This document shows, piece by piece, positions 1-9,462 of a DNA stretch of 64,000 bases (position 1 is its first letter; each line of letters starts with the position of its first letter). The notes below the pieces were generated by a model. It made no database searches. It was not told the origin of the DNA and saw only the letters and a list, made by a program, of their open reading frames with translations. The DNA is taken from NCBI GenBank assembly GCA_945865665.1, contig CAMBEE010000001.1, positions 135,874 through 199,873 on the forward strand, in the 5' to 3' direction. Position numbers and translations under genes: made by a program. Source of the DNA: an uncultured Clostridium sp. (lineage in GTDB: Bacteria; Bacillota; Clostridia; TANB77; CAG-508).

Positions 1-296
1 TCTTTAAGCCATACATCATCTTGGTCTGAAAGCATATAAAATTCACTTTTTACTTGTTTTAATAAAAATTCTATATTTTTTACAACTCCTAAATTTTGTG
101 ATTGAAGATATAAAATTATTCTTTTATCTTTTTCTGCATATTTCTTTAATACATCTGGTGTACTATCTTTAGAACAATCATCTGATATAATTAGATTAAA
201 ATTTTTATAAGTTTGATTTAATATACTTTCTATTTGTTCTGCTACATATTTCTCACCATTATAAGTAGCTAATAATATATCTACTTTTTCTTCCAT
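1..296 (-). CDS. Family 2 glycosyltransferase, N-terminal part (runs off window)
   Basis: The minus-strand frame starts at ATG 296 and is still open at the window edge, giving about 98 residues. It begins MEEKVDILLATYNGEKY, followed by ESILNQTYKNF, IISDDCSKD and SDQDDVW, which are the nucleotide-sugar binding strand and metal-binding region of GT-A family 2 glycosyltransferases. It should transfer a sugar to a cell-surface glycan on the cytoplasmic face of the membrane. It closely resembles the glycosyltransferase at 4620-5666 and lies directly downstream of an ABC-2 permease, so the two probably act in one surface polysaccharide pathway. Acceptor and sugar cannot be told. Confidence 0.88.
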   Translation of the reverse strand, partial: MEEKVDILLATYNGEKYVAEQIESILNQTYKNFNLIISDDCSKDSTPDVLKKYAEKDKRIILYLQSQNLGVVKNIEFLLKQVKSEFYMLSDQDDVWLK

Positions 297-335
297 TTTT
301 CTATGTATGATATATTTATCATACTTTCCTCCCTT

Positions 336-1127
336 TTATAATACATCTGCAAAATCTTTTTTATTTTTCTTAAATACATGGTTTCCCCATACAAACATTA
401 ATATTGTTACTACCCAAAATACAATTGTATATATTCCATGATTTGCTGTTATAATGTTTCCACCCATAAATGCTTGTCTAAACCCTGTTACTAAATATGT
501 AAATGGCATATATTGCATTATTTTTAATAATGTTTGATGGTTAGCAAGCGTTGTTAAACTCCAAACAACTGGTGTTGCCCAGAAAAATAATTGCATTAAT
601 ATTCCTAATAGATTTGAAAAGTCTGGTACAAGCGTTGTTATTGCTGATGTTAATCTTGTAAATGCTATTATAAATGCATATGTAGCAAATACAATATATA
701 CTATAATTAATAAATTTGGCACAAACTTAAATAATATACATACTATTGTTGCAACCGCAAGTAAAAATATTGATACAAAACAACTTCCTATTAATGCTAT
801 AACAGGAATTACATCAACTGGAAATATTACTTTTTTTACTAGAAAGCTATAATTTCTAATTGAACCACTTGCACTCATTATACTATCATTTAAGCATTGC
901 CATATTGCCATTCCAGGTAAAAACCATACAACATATGGTGCTCCACCTTCTCCTGGTGTTTGAAATATAAATTGAAATACAAATACATACATCATCATAA
1001 ATACAAATGGTTGTAAAAACCCCCATATACTTCCTAAGCTTGTACTTGCAAATCTATTTTTAAAATCACTTTTTCCTAATTTCCATACTATCTTTTTATT
1101 ATCCCATAATATTTTAAAAAAATCCAT
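336..1127 (-). CDS. ABC-2 type polysaccharide/teichoic-acid export permease
   Basis: This 263-residue protein has an N-terminal cytoplasmic stretch with the motif LGSIWGFLQP and then about six hydrophobic segments, the layout of ABC-2 permeases of the TagG/Wzm/RfbA type. These proteins form the membrane channel that exports lipid-linked polysaccharides, powered by a separate ATPase. The start ATG at 1127 follows an AGGAGAG ribosome site. The gene sits just upstream of a family 2 glycosyltransferase. The ATPase partner is not in the window and may lie beyond the left edge. The substrate is not determinable. Confidence 0.88.
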   Translation of the reverse strand: MDFFKILWDNKKIVWKLGKSDFKNRFASTSLGSIWGFLQPFVFMMMYVFVFQFIFQTPGEGGAPYVVWFLPGMAIWQCLNDSIMSASGSIRNYSFLVKKVIFPVDVIPVIALIGSCFVSIFLLAVATIVCILFKFVPNLLIIVYIVFATYAFIIAFTRLTSAITTLVPDFSNLLGILMQLFFWATPVVWSLTTLANHQTLLKIMQYMPFTYLVTGFRQAFMGGNIITANHGIYTIVFWVVTILMFVWGNHVFKKNKKDFADVL

Positions 1128-1208
1128 TTTTTCTCTCCTATTCGATATAAAAAATCTTACTATATTTTATATTTAATTTGTTTTTTTGTCAATAAAAAAA
1201 GTAAAATA

Positions 1209-1231
1209 AGAGAGCCTTTTTCAAGCTCTCT
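1209..1231 (-). terminator. Rho-independent terminator overlapping the stop codon of the gene at 1230
   Basis: The arms AGAGAGC and GCTCTCT form a 7-bp hairpin. On the minus strand it is followed by a T-rich run. It overlaps the last codon of the upstream minus-strand gene. Confidence 0.6.
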
Positions 1232-1982
1232 ATAACAAATTTATTATGCTTTCAAAAATTTCTTTATCATCCAATTGATTACTTTTATTTTCATTTATAA
1301 AAATAATCATTTTATCATTATCTTCAAAATATTCATAGGTTTGATATTTATCCATATTTTCAAAATTATAATCTAGAATTTCTCCTGTAATATCATCTAC
1401 AATATAGCAAACACTATTAACATCCAAAATATAAAGTTTATTTCCATTAATTATATTTATGATTTTTTTGTCATAGTCATTTATTTTTTGATTATCAGAT
1501 ATTTTCAAGTATCCATCATCATTAATTTCATATTTTGATTTAAACAATCCTGTATCATTTAAATATTTTTTTATTTTTTCTCTACTATTTTTTTCTACCC
1601 AAATTCCATTGTTTGAAAGTATATTTTTTGAATATATATCATCTAGTTCTGAAGTTGATGGTTTGCCATTTTTTATCATTCCAGCAAATGCAACCTTATA
1701 TTTTATACTAGGCTTAACCTGTAAAGTCCTTCTACCATCATATTCAGTTTCTACCTCATAAATATTGCTATCTCCAGTTTTTCCTGATTCTTGTTTCAAT
1801 TCCTCAACATTAGTGTTTTCATTATATTCTATTTGATTTTTGTCAATATTAGTATAAATATTATTAATTGCAACAAAACCGTTACCATCGTATTTTTTAT
1901 TATTATTTTTAATCATTAAAAATATTATAAATACTACGATTATCATAATTGCTATACCAATAATTATTTGTTTTTTCTTCAT
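1230..1982 (-). CDS. Membrane-anchored extracytoplasmic protein of unknown function
   Basis: I do not recognise this protein. The start at ATG 1982 is preferred because AAAGGA lies about 9 bases upstream; an upstream alternative (2009) lacks a good site. The product has about 250 residues: a short positive N-terminus (MKKKQ), one strong transmembrane helix at residues 4-24, and a hydrophilic outside domain rich in Asn, Lys and Asp with no recognisable catalytic motif. Near the C-terminus the phrase DDITGEILDY resembles the end of PepSY-like domains. It is monocistronic, between the ABC permease and the ChW-repeat peptidase. Confidence 0.6.
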   Translation of the reverse strand: MKKKQIIIGIAIMIIVVFIIFLMIKNNNKKYDGNGFVAINNIYTNIDKNQIEYNENTNVEELKQESGKTGDSNIYEVETEYDGRRTLQVKPSIKYKVAFAGMIKNGKPSTSELDDIYSKNILSNNGIWVEKNSREKIKKYLNDTGLFKSKYEINDDGYLKISDNQKINDYDKKIINIINGNKLYILDVNSVCYIVDDITGEILDYNFENMDKYQTYEYFEDNDKMIIFINENKSNQLDDKEIFESIINLL

Positions 1983-2057
1983 ATTATCGTATTCCTTTCT
2001 CAATGTCAAATATCATCAAGATTCACATCTTAAAATACATATTTCAAATATTTTATT

Positions 2058-4502
2058 TTACATATTTCTAAGCATAGAAAGCGTTGCATTAATATATCGT
2101 TGGCTAAATCTTTTGTCTAAAACTGATTGATGATTATTGACACCTGAATGTGGTAATTCAATTAATGCAGATTTTGCAGCACATCCATTTGTTCCTAAAG
2201 AATTTCTTGCCCAATTTATTAGGTAACCATCTCCATATCTTCCAATAGCAGAGCCATCGTTTTCTGGAAATTCATTTCTATAAAATGAGCACATTGTTGA
2301 ATCTCCTATTAATTGTTGTGTCCATCCATGTAAATCAACTAACAATGTTTGACCATTTCTTGCTCTATTATTTACTAAAAAGTCTCTTAAATATTGTGAT
2401 TCATACGCCTGGAATCCTTGTGTACCGTTATAATTTCTACTATCTGTTCTTCTTGTATAATAACTTCCAACTTGCCAACATCTATTTAAATCTATTCCCT
2501 GTCCACCTGGTGCTTGACTAACTAATGTTGTTCTTCCCGGTCCATTGTGTGAATTTCCATGATTTAATCCATCTAGATTTATCCCTGGAAATATATAAAT
2601 AGTCCATTTATCTGATAAATCATAATCATTGCTATTTAATAATTGTTGATAAAAATCATTTGCAATTTGTACTAATTCAGAGCCATCACGCCACCATAAA
2701 TCTTCAAATCCATGTACTGCAAATGTTGCATAAAATACATTTGGGCCATTTCCCCATTTGTAATATTCCAAGTTGCTACCATTTGCATTTCCAACTGCTC
2801 TTAATCCTGTTACTCCGTATACACCTTTTGAATAGTTTATTTTATTTCTTACTGTAAATCTTCTTTCATATGATGATAATATTTTACCATTTTCATCTAA
2901 AAGTTTTACAAGCAATGTATGATTTCCTATTGAATATTTAGAATAATCAACATCCATTTCAAATCCTGGATTTTGATTGTTTTTACTTTCATCTCCAAAG
3001 CCCTTCATTGTATTTAGTACATCTTGTCTTTGTGTTCTTTTCATTGTACTTATATCTAGCTGAGTTCCATCAATAAATACTTGCAATTTTGTGTTTGACT
3101 GCGTTGTCATTGTCCATCCTTTTAACTTTCCAACTTCATTAGGAATTTGATTTATTGGTATGTCAATATCCATAGCTGATTTATTATTTTCAAATTTAGG
3201 AACAATTTTTATTTTAATCGCCTCTATTCTTCTACACAATCCAACGGTTCCAGCAGTTTCGCCATCATAGCACCATTCCTGCCATCCAACATTTTCAACA
3301 TGTGCGCTATACATAATAGAATATTTTTCTGTTCCTTCAAGTTTGAATTTAATTGCTTCTATTCTATAGCATTGTCCTTGTGTTCCTGCAACTTCACCTT
3401 CATTTTTCCATCCTTGCCATCCTATTTCTTGCACATGTGCTTGATATTGTATTTTAACACCTTCTGGCATATTGATTCCATTTACTTTTATTGCTTCCAC
3501 TCTTAAGCATTGTCCTTGTGTTCCTGCAATTTCCGAATCTTTTTTTGTGCCTTGCCATCCTATCTCTTGTACATGAGCCTGATATTGTACATGTATCTGT
3601 CTATCTATTTGTATGTTTTTTGTGTATGACTGTAATATCTTGCCTTCTTTTGTCAATAATTCCAATTTTAAAGAATGTTTACCTTCTTTAAGTGATGCAG
3701 TATCTATTTGAAAATCAAATCCCGGATTCTCATTTTCTTTTGCTGTTCCTACGCTTTGCTCTGATTTTATAACATCTTCTCTTTTTGTATAATTAATATT
3801 TGTAATTTCAGAATCATCTAATGTTGCTTTTAATGTTGTTCCTTCTACATTTGCCATTTTCCATCCAGAAACATTTATTATTTTTGTATCATTATAACAT
3901 ACATCTGGTATTGTAGATTCTACTTCCATTTTTCCTTTTTCTATTTTATTTGTAATTTTTATTTCTATAGCTTCTATTCTTTTACATTGCCCTGTTGTTC
4001 CAGCTATTTCACCATCATTCTTCCACTCTTGCCATCCTATATCTTCTATATGTGCCCTATAAGAAATACTATATTTTTCAGCATTTTCTAGTTTTATTTT
4101 TAATGCCTCTATTCTATAGCATTTTCCTTGTGTTCCAGCTATTTCACCATCTTTTACCCAATCTTGCCATCCAATTTCTTGCACATGTGCTTGATATTTT
4201 ATAGATGCATTTGCTAAATTATTCAATTTTATTTTCATAGCTTCGACTCTTAAACATCTTCCAGTTGTCCCTGCTAATTCTCCATCTTTTTTTGAAAAGT
4301 CACTTTCCCAGCCAATGTCCTGGATATGTGTACTATATACAACACTTGGTTTTGCTTCTTCAGTTTGATCATTTTTCTGCTCTTTCAAATCTTTATCTAT
4401 ATCTTTGGCATATTGATTTCCCATACAACCTAATACAAGTGCAATCATTAATATACTTGATGATATCATTCTAAACAACTTTTCATTTTTAAAAATTTTC
4501 AT
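2058..4502 (-). CDS. Secreted ChW-repeat protein with C-terminal M14-type zinc carboxypeptidase domain
   Basis: This 814-residue protein has an N-terminal signal (hydrophobic segment about residues 10-25 ending VLGC, a possible but weak lipobox). Six ChW repeats follow, each carrying H-(I/V)-(Q/E)-(D/E/N)-(I/V)-G-W and an AGT..G.C.R(I/V)EA ending. They come as two triplets, each followed by a beta-sandwich-like module containing NPGF. The C-terminal 250 residues match M14 metallocarboxypeptidases: zinc ligands in AVHGFED (HxxE) and DLHGW, the substrate-binding Asn-Arg in DLNRCW, and the catalytic Glu in IELPHSG. ChW repeats are a clostridial wall/substrate-binding module. I infer cleavage of peptidoglycan stem peptides or an extracellular peptide. 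A GGGGGA ribosome site supports the start. Confidence 0.9.
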   Translation of the reverse strand: MKIFKNEKLFRMISSSILMIALVLGCMGNQYAKDIDKDLKEQKNDQTEEAKPSVVYSTHIQDIGWESDFSKKDGELAGTTGRCLRVEAMKIKLNNLANASIKYQAHVQEIGWQDWVKDGEIAGTQGKCYRIEALKIKLENAEKYSISYRAHIEDIGWQEWKNDGEIAGTTGQCKRIEAIEIKITNKIEKGKMEVESTIPDVCYNDTKIINVSGWKMANVEGTTLKATLDDSEITNINYTKREDVIKSEQSVGTAKENENPGFDFQIDTASLKEGKHSLKLELLTKEGKILQSYTKNIQIDRQIHVQYQAHVQEIGWQGTKKDSEIAGTQGQCLRVEAIKVNGINMPEGVKIQYQAHVQEIGWQGWKNEGEVAGTQGQCYRIEAIKFKLEGTEKYSIMYSAHVENVGWQEWCYDGETAGTVGLCRRIEAIKIKIVPKFENNKSAMDIDIPINQIPNEVGKLKGWTMTTQSNTKLQVFIDGTQLDISTMKRTQRQDVLNTMKGFGDESKNNQNPGFEMDVDYSKYSIGNHTLLVKLLDENGKILSSYERRFTVRNKINYSKGVYGVTGLRAVGNANGSNLEYYKWGNGPNVFYATFAVHGFEDLWWRDGSELVQIANDFYQQLLNSNDYDLSDKWTIYIFPGINLDGLNHGNSHNGPGRTTLVSQAPGGQGIDLNRCWQVGSYYTRRTDSRNYNGTQGFQAYESQYLRDFLVNNRARNGQTLLVDLHGWTQQLIGDSTMCSFYRNEFPENDGSAIGRYGDGYLINWARNSLGTNGCAAKSALIELPHSGVNNHQSVLDKRFSQRYINATLSMLRNM

Positions 4503-4619
4503 TTGTTTTTCCCCCTTATATTTATATATTTTTACCTATATATCAGTAAAATTATATACATTTTATAATATGTGATTTTACATACAAATTAGTTTTTGTA
4601 TCTGTTTAGCATCAAAAAT

Positions 4620-5666
4620 TTATGTAATTGAAAAAATCAAATAACTAATTAATGGAAAATGTAAAATCATAATTTCCTTATATTTTCTCTTTTTCATTCC
4701 TTTAAAAGATAAATATTTAAAATATTTATGTATTGGAAAATATAGAACCTTTGACTTTTGAGCATTTTCAAAATATTTTATGATATCTTTTTCTTGGTCT
4801 TGTTGTTTATTAAAATCATCTTTTTTCGTTCTTTTTATTTCCTCAGAATGTATTTTTATATATTCATCGATTCTGTTTCTATAGTCTTCGCACATCAATA
4901 CTCCTGCCAAATAAGTTTCTGTAATAGCTCTATGTCTATATTTCAAATAAGATTTATAACCTTTTCCATTTTTTTCTTTCCATATTTTCACATTTTGTTT
5001 AAAGTTTCTACCTCCAAATGCATTGTTTCCATGAAGTCTATATTCAAATAATTGCTTATCTATACAATAAACTCCATTTAATGCATTTGCAATATATAGC
5101 GAATGCCAATCATGTGCCATTGTATTTTCTGTAAAAGGAATCATTAAGTCTTTTACCCTTTTGGTAAATAATTGACTACATCCAATTGCAATATGTCTTG
5201 AAAATGGTAGAATTTCTTTTTGACAATTTTCATTTAGTATTGGCATATTTTTATATCTTAAATAACTTTCATGTAACGTTTTTTCATTCTCATCTATTTG
5301 TTTTGCATCACAATAAACTAAATCTACATTTTTTTCTTTTAATAATTTTAAACTTTCTTCAATTTTATTTGGATACCATATATCGTCATGATCACTAAAA
5401 GCTATATAATCTGCTGTTGATTTTGTTAATACAAATTCAAAGTTTTTTGTGTATCCAAGATTTTGTGGCTGAAAGTATATTTTTATTCTATTGTCTTTTT
5501 GTTCATATTCTTTTAACACTTCTTTTACTTCTTCTTTTGTAGAGCAGTCGTCTGATATTATTAATTTAAAATCTTTATATGTTTGGTTTAATATGCTATC
5601 TATTTGCATTTTTAAGTATTCAATTTTACTATTGTATGTTGTTAATAATATATCTACTTTTTCCAT
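4620..5666 (-). CDS. Family 2 glycosyltransferase
   Basis: The start at ATG 5666 (MEKVDILLTTYN) is chosen because GAAAGG lies at the right spacing; an in-frame start at 5735 has no such site. The 348-residue protein has the GT-A signatures TTYNSK, SILNQTYKDFKL, ISDDCSTK and FSDHDDIW, then an acceptor-side region with AHDW and YRLHGNNAF typical of rhamnosyl/galactosyl-type transferases. The C-terminus is basic with one short hydrophobic stretch. It is a paralogue of the partial glycosyltransferase at 1-296. The role is addition of a sugar to a surface glycan; donor and acceptor are unknown. Confidence 0.9.
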   Translation of the reverse strand: MEKVDILLTTYNSKIEYLKMQIDSILNQTYKDFKLIISDDCSTKEEVKEVLKEYEQKDNRIKIYFQPQNLGYTKNFEFVLTKSTADYIAFSDHDDIWYPNKIEESLKLLKEKNVDLVYCDAKQIDENEKTLHESYLRYKNMPILNENCQKEILPFSRHIAIGCSQLFTKRVKDLMIPFTENTMAHDWHSLYIANALNGVYCIDKQLFEYRLHGNNAFGGRNFKQNVKIWKEKNGKGYKSYLKYRHRAITETYLAGVLMCEDYRNRIDEYIKIHSEEIKRTKKDDFNKQQDQEKDIIKYFENAQKSKVLYFPIHKYFKYLSFKGMKKRKYKEIMILHFPLISYLIFSIT

Positions 5667-5761
5667 CTTTAACCTTTCATTTAATATGTTTAATCGTACA
5701 TTTTTCAACATGTTTTGATAAAAGTCATGAGACAAACTTAGTCTGTCCCACTTATCTTATC

Positions 5762-6952
5762 TTATTTTACTAATCTTAAAGTTTCTTTAGCTATCATCAA
5801 TTCCTCGTTTGTAGGAATAACATAAACTTTAATTTTAGAATCAGGTGTAGAAATAACTTTTTCTTCCCCTCTCATATTATTAGCGTCAACATCTAATTTA
5901 ACACCCATAAATTCTAATTTTTCACAAATTCCTTTACGAATATTGATTTGATTTTCACCAATTCCACCTGTAAATATAATGTAATCAACACCATTCATTG
6001 CAACAGCATATTTTGCAACATAACTTGCAATTGTGTAATTAAAGTTTTCAACTGCTATTTTAGCATCTGGTTGTCCTTCATTTGAAGCAATTTCTATTTC
6101 TCTAAAATCAGGAACTAAGTTAGACATACCAGAAAGTCCTGATTTTTTATTTAGTAAGTTTTCCATTTGTACAGGTGTTAAATTTTCTTTTTTCATTATA
6201 TATGTTACAACTGATGGGTCTAAATCTCCACTTCTTGTAACCATTGGAAGTCCACCAAGTGGTGTTAATCCCATACTTGTATCTACTGATTTTCCGTCTT
6301 TTATAGCACATATACTTGAACCTTGTCCTAAATGACATGTTACAATTTTTGTACCTTCTAATGATTTATTTTCAATTTCAGCAAGTCTTTGTGATACAAA
6401 CATATGTGATGTTCCATGGAAACCATATTTTCTTACTCCGTATTTTTTATAATATTCATATGGTATTGGATAAATAAATTTATCTTTTGGCATTGTTTGA
6501 TGGAATGCTGTATCAAATACACCTACCATTGGTTTTCCAGGCATAACTTCTTGACATGCTTTAATTCCTAATATACAAGCTGGATTATGTAAAGGTGCTA
6601 GATCTGTATATTCTTCTAGAACTTTTACAACATTGTCATCAATTACAACTGATTCTGCAATTTTTTCTCCACCATGAACCAATCTGTGTCCAATCGCATT
6701 TATCTCATCTAAGCTATCTATTACTTTATATTCTGGATTTGTAAATTGTTTTAATGTGAAGTCTATTGCCTCTGAATGATTATATGCTGGATTTTTTATT
6801 TCTATTTTTTGTCCATTTACTTTGTGTGTTATAAACGCTTCTGCTTCTCCTATTCTTTCATATTTTCCAGAAGCCATTACTTCTTCTGTCTCCATGTTAA
6901 TTAATTGATATTTTAGTGATGAACTACCACAATTTAATACTAATATTTTCAT
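5762..6952 (-). CDS. ackA: Acetate kinase, copy 1
   Basis: Acetate kinase converts acetyl phosphate plus ADP to acetate plus ATP, the energy-yielding last step of acetogenic fermentation. The start is set at ATG 6952 (MKILVLNCGSSSLKYQ); an upstream in-frame start would place repeat-derived codons in the protein. It has about 396 residues, normal for the family. Signatures are NCGSSSLKY near the N-terminus, GHRLVHGGE, DTAFHQTMP, KYGFHGTSH, CHLGQGSSI and the ATP-binding FTGGIGEN. It is the downstream member of a pta-ackA-ackA row on the minus strand, separated from the other copy by a REP-like repeat that could dampen or uncouple its expression. Confidence 0.96.
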   Translation of the reverse strand: MKILVLNCGSSSLKYQLINMETEEVMASGKYERIGEAEAFITHKVNGQKIEIKNPAYNHSEAIDFTLKQFTNPEYKVIDSLDEINAIGHRLVHGGEKIAESVVIDDNVVKVLEEYTDLAPLHNPACILGIKACQEVMPGKPMVGVFDTAFHQTMPKDKFIYPIPYEYYKKYGVRKYGFHGTSHMFVSQRLAEIENKSLEGTKIVTCHLGQGSSICAIKDGKSVDTSMGLTPLGGLPMVTRSGDLDPSVVTYIMKKENLTPVQMENLLNKKSGLSGMSNLVPDFREIEIASNEGQPDAKIAVENFNYTIASYVAKYAVAMNGVDYIIFTGGIGENQINIRKGICEKLEFMGVKLDVDANNMRGEEKVISTPDSKIKVYVIPTNEELMIAKETLRLVK

Positions 6953-6973
6953 TTTTATACTCACTTTCTTTTT

Positions 6974-7093
6974 AGGGATTGGGGGACGGGTCTCCAATCC
7001 CGATTTTTTTTATTTTTTTAAGGATTAGGGGACGGGTCTCCAATCCCGATTTTTTTGTTTTTTTCGGGATTGGAGACCCGTCCCCTAATCCCT
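6974..7093. repeat. Three copies of a REP-like GGGGACGGGTCTCC repeat, one inverted, between the two ackA genes
   Basis: Two direct copies (6974-7009 and 7021-7056) share the core GGGACGGGTCTCCAATCCCG. A third copy (7065-7093) is inverted and forms a nearly perfect 27-28 bp hairpin with the second. Each unit is itself a small imperfect palindrome (GGGATTGG/CCAATCCC). The G/C-rich core contrasts sharply with its surroundings. The stop codon of the upstream ackA (TAG at 7092-7094) is formed at the edge of the third copy. It looks like a dispersed REP or miniature element; no RAYT transposase is present here. Confidence 0.8.
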
Positions 7094-8291
7094 AATTTTT
7101 ATCTACTATGTTTTTTGTCTCTCTTGCTATCATTAATTCTTCATTTGTTGGAACAACATAGACTTTTACCTTTGAGTCTTCTGCTGATATTTCAACTTCT
7201 TCGCCTCTTATTTTATTTTTTTCATCATCAATTTTTACTCCAAAAAATTCTAATTGCTCACAAATTGCTTTTCTAGATAATGGACCTTTTTCTCCAACAC
7301 CAGCTGTAAATGTAAGCACATCAATTCCCCCCATAGCAACTGCACATTTTGCTACATATGATGCTGTTAAATAATGATATATATCTAAAGCTAATTGAGC
7401 ATGTGTTCCACCTGCTTGAGCTTCTATTTCTATATCTCTAAAATCAACAGATACACCTCTAGATGCACCATAAACTCCAGATTTTTTATTTAATATATCT
7501 TCCATTTCTTGTGGTGTAAGATTTTCTTTTTTCATTATATAAGTCACAACTGATGGATCTAAATCTCCACTTCTTGTTCCCATTGGTATTCCACCAAGTG
7601 GCGTAAGTCCCATACTTGTTTCAACAGATTTTCCATTTTGAATTGCGCATACACTTGCCCCTTGTCCTAAATGGCAATTTACTATTTTCAAATCTTTAAT
7701 ATCTTTTCCCATCATTTCTGCAACTCTATATGCAACATATTCATGTGATGTTCCATGGGCTCCATATTTTCTAATTCCATATTTCTTATAATATTCATAT
7801 GGTATTGGATAAATATACCTTTCTTTTGGAATTGACTGATGAAATGCCGTATCAAATACTGCAACCATTGGAATATTTGGAGCTATTTTTTTACATGCAT
7901 TTATTCCTAAAATAGCTGCTGGATTATGTAGTGGAGCTAAGTCACTACATTTTTTTATTTCTTCAATAACATCATCTGTGATAAGAACTGGTTGAGAATA
8001 TTTTTCTCCACCTTGAACAACTCTATGCCCAATTCCACCTAACTCATCTAAAGTTTTAATAACACCATAATGGTCATTTGTTAATCTATTAAAAACAAAT
8101 TCTAAAGCTTGTTCATGATTTTCAACATGTTTTTCAAATTTGTGTTTTAAGCCATTTACTTTATGTGTTAAAAATGAATTTTGTTGTCCTATCCTTTCAA
8201 AATATCCTTTTACTAACATTTCTTCTGTGTCCATATCAATTACTTGATATTTTAATGATGAACTTCCTGAATTTAAAACTAATATTTTCAT
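7092..8291 (-). CDS. ackA: Acetate kinase, copy 2
   Basis: This second acetate kinase (399 residues) lies 21 bases downstream of pta. It shows the same family signatures as copy 1: LNSGSSSLKYQ, GHRVVQGGE, DTAFHQSIP, KYGAHGTSHEY, CHLGQGASV and FTAGVGEK. Two differences stand out: GAHGTSH where copy 1 has GFHGTSH, and VVQGGE where copy 1 has LVHGGE. The nearly untouched fold suggests both copies are active, but the Phe-to-Ala and His-to-Gln changes near conserved motifs could alter kinetics or substrate (acetate versus propionate/butyrate). It probably arose by tandem duplication. Confidence 0.95.
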   Translation of the reverse strand: MKILVLNSGSSSLKYQVIDMDTEEMLVKGYFERIGQQNSFLTHKVNGLKHKFEKHVENHEQALEFVFNRLTNDHYGVIKTLDELGGIGHRVVQGGEKYSQPVLITDDVIEEIKKCSDLAPLHNPAAILGINACKKIAPNIPMVAVFDTAFHQSIPKERYIYPIPYEYYKKYGIRKYGAHGTSHEYVAYRVAEMMGKDIKDLKIVNCHLGQGASVCAIQNGKSVETSMGLTPLGGIPMGTRSGDLDPSVVTYIMKKENLTPQEMEDILNKKSGVYGASRGVSVDFRDIEIEAQAGGTHAQLALDIYHYLTASYVAKCAVAMGGIDVLTFTAGVGEKGPLSRKAICEQLEFFGVKIDDEKNKIRGEEVEISAEDSKVKVYVVPTNEELMIARETKNIVDKN

Positions 8292-8312
8292 AGAAGACCT
8301 CCTTTAATTTTA

Positions 8313-9314
8313 TTATTTTTGTGCTTGAACAGCCGTTATTGCGATAACACCTGCTATATCTTGATAGCTACATCCTCTTGATAAATCATTTACAGGTTTG
8401 GCAATTCCTTGGCATAGTGGTCCATATGCTTCGGCTTTTGCAAGTCTTTGAACTAATTTATATCCAATATTTCCAGCGTCTAAATCTGGGAATATTAAAA
8501 CATTAGCTTCTCCAGCAACTTTACTATCTGGTGCTTTAGATTTTGCAACTTCTGGTATTATAGCTGCATCTAATTGTAGTTCTCCATCTGCTTTTAGTTC
8601 TGGTTCTTTTTCTCTTAATAATTTAGTTGCATCAATAACTTTTTGTGTTAATTCTGATTTTGCACTTCCCATTGTTGAATATGAAAGCATCGCAACTTTT
8701 GGCTCTTCACCAACTAATTGTTTAAAGCTTTTACTTGAAGATATTGCTATTTCTGATAATTCTTCTGGATTTGGATTTGCATTTAACCCTGAATCTCCAA
8801 ATATAAATGTTCCATTTGAACCATATTCACAGTCTGGAACTACCATAACAAAAAATGCTGAAACTAATTTTGTGTCTGGTGCTGTTTTTAAAATTTGAAG
8901 TGCAGGTCTTAATGTATCAGCTGTTGAATGTACAGCACCTGAAACTAATCCATCTGCTTTTGTTTCTTCATCTTTTACCATTAGCATTCCAAAATATACC
9001 GGATTTAAAGCAATTTCTTTTGCTTGTTCTATTGTCATTCCTTTGTGTTTTCTTAATTCATATAATAAATTTGCATATTTTTCGTAATCTGGTGATGTTT
9101 GTGGTTCTACTATTGTTGCACTGTTGATATTTATATTATTTTCTTTTGCTTTTTCTTTGATTCCTTTTTCATTTCCTACTAAAATTATATTTGCATATTT
9201 TTCTTTTAGTGCTATTTCTGTTGCTTTTAGTGTTCGTATGTCTTCTGCTTCTGGTAGTACTATTGTTTTTATTTCTTGTCCTGCTCTTTCTTTTATTGTT
9301 TCTATAAAGTTCAT
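8313..9314 (-). CDS. pta: Phosphate acetyltransferase
   Basis: Phosphate acetyltransferase makes acetyl phosphate from acetyl-CoA and phosphate and feeds acetate kinase. The start is ATG 9314 (MNFIETIKERAG), with AAAGGA at a suitable distance; the GTG at 9338 is less likely. The product has 333 residues, the length of the single-domain clostridial form. Family signatures include VLPEAEDIR, GLVSGAVHSTADTLRPALQI, FGDSGLNANP, AMLSYSTMGS and ANVLIFPDLDAGNIGYKLVQR. It begins an apparent pta-ackA-ackA operon with a clear upstream promoter (9434-9462). Confidence 0.96.
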   Translation of the reverse strand: MNFIETIKERAGQEIKTIVLPEAEDIRTLKATEIALKEKYANIILVGNEKGIKEKAKENNININSATIVEPQTSPDYEKYANLLYELRKHKGMTIEQAKEIALNPVYFGMLMVKDEETKADGLVSGAVHSTADTLRPALQILKTAPDTKLVSAFFVMVVPDCEYGSNGTFIFGDSGLNANPNPEELSEIAISSSKSFKQLVGEEPKVAMLSYSTMGSAKSELTQKVIDATKLLREKEPELKADGELQLDAAIIPEVAKSKAPDSKVAGEANVLIFPDLDAGNIGYKLVQRLAKAEAYGPLCQGIAKPVNDLSRGCSYQDIAGVIAITAVQAQK

Positions 9315-9433
9315 TTTATTATTTTCCTTTCTCTCCACTTCGTTTCGTTCATCATAAAATGAAAATTAAAAATTTTCATTTTACAAATCTCTCGCTTTGC
9401 TCGTTCATCGTCATCCAAATTTTTTATGCTTTT

Positions 9434-9462
9434 ATTATATCTATAAATTATAAAAAGTACAA
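9434..9462 (-). promoter_or_regulatory. Predicted sigma-A promoter of the pta-ackA-ackA operon
   Basis: On the minus strand TTGTAC (9462-9457) and TATAAT (9439-9434) are 17 bases apart. The -35 box lies inside the terminator hairpin of the upstream gene pair. The transcript would have a leader of about 110 bases before pta. Confidence 0.6.
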
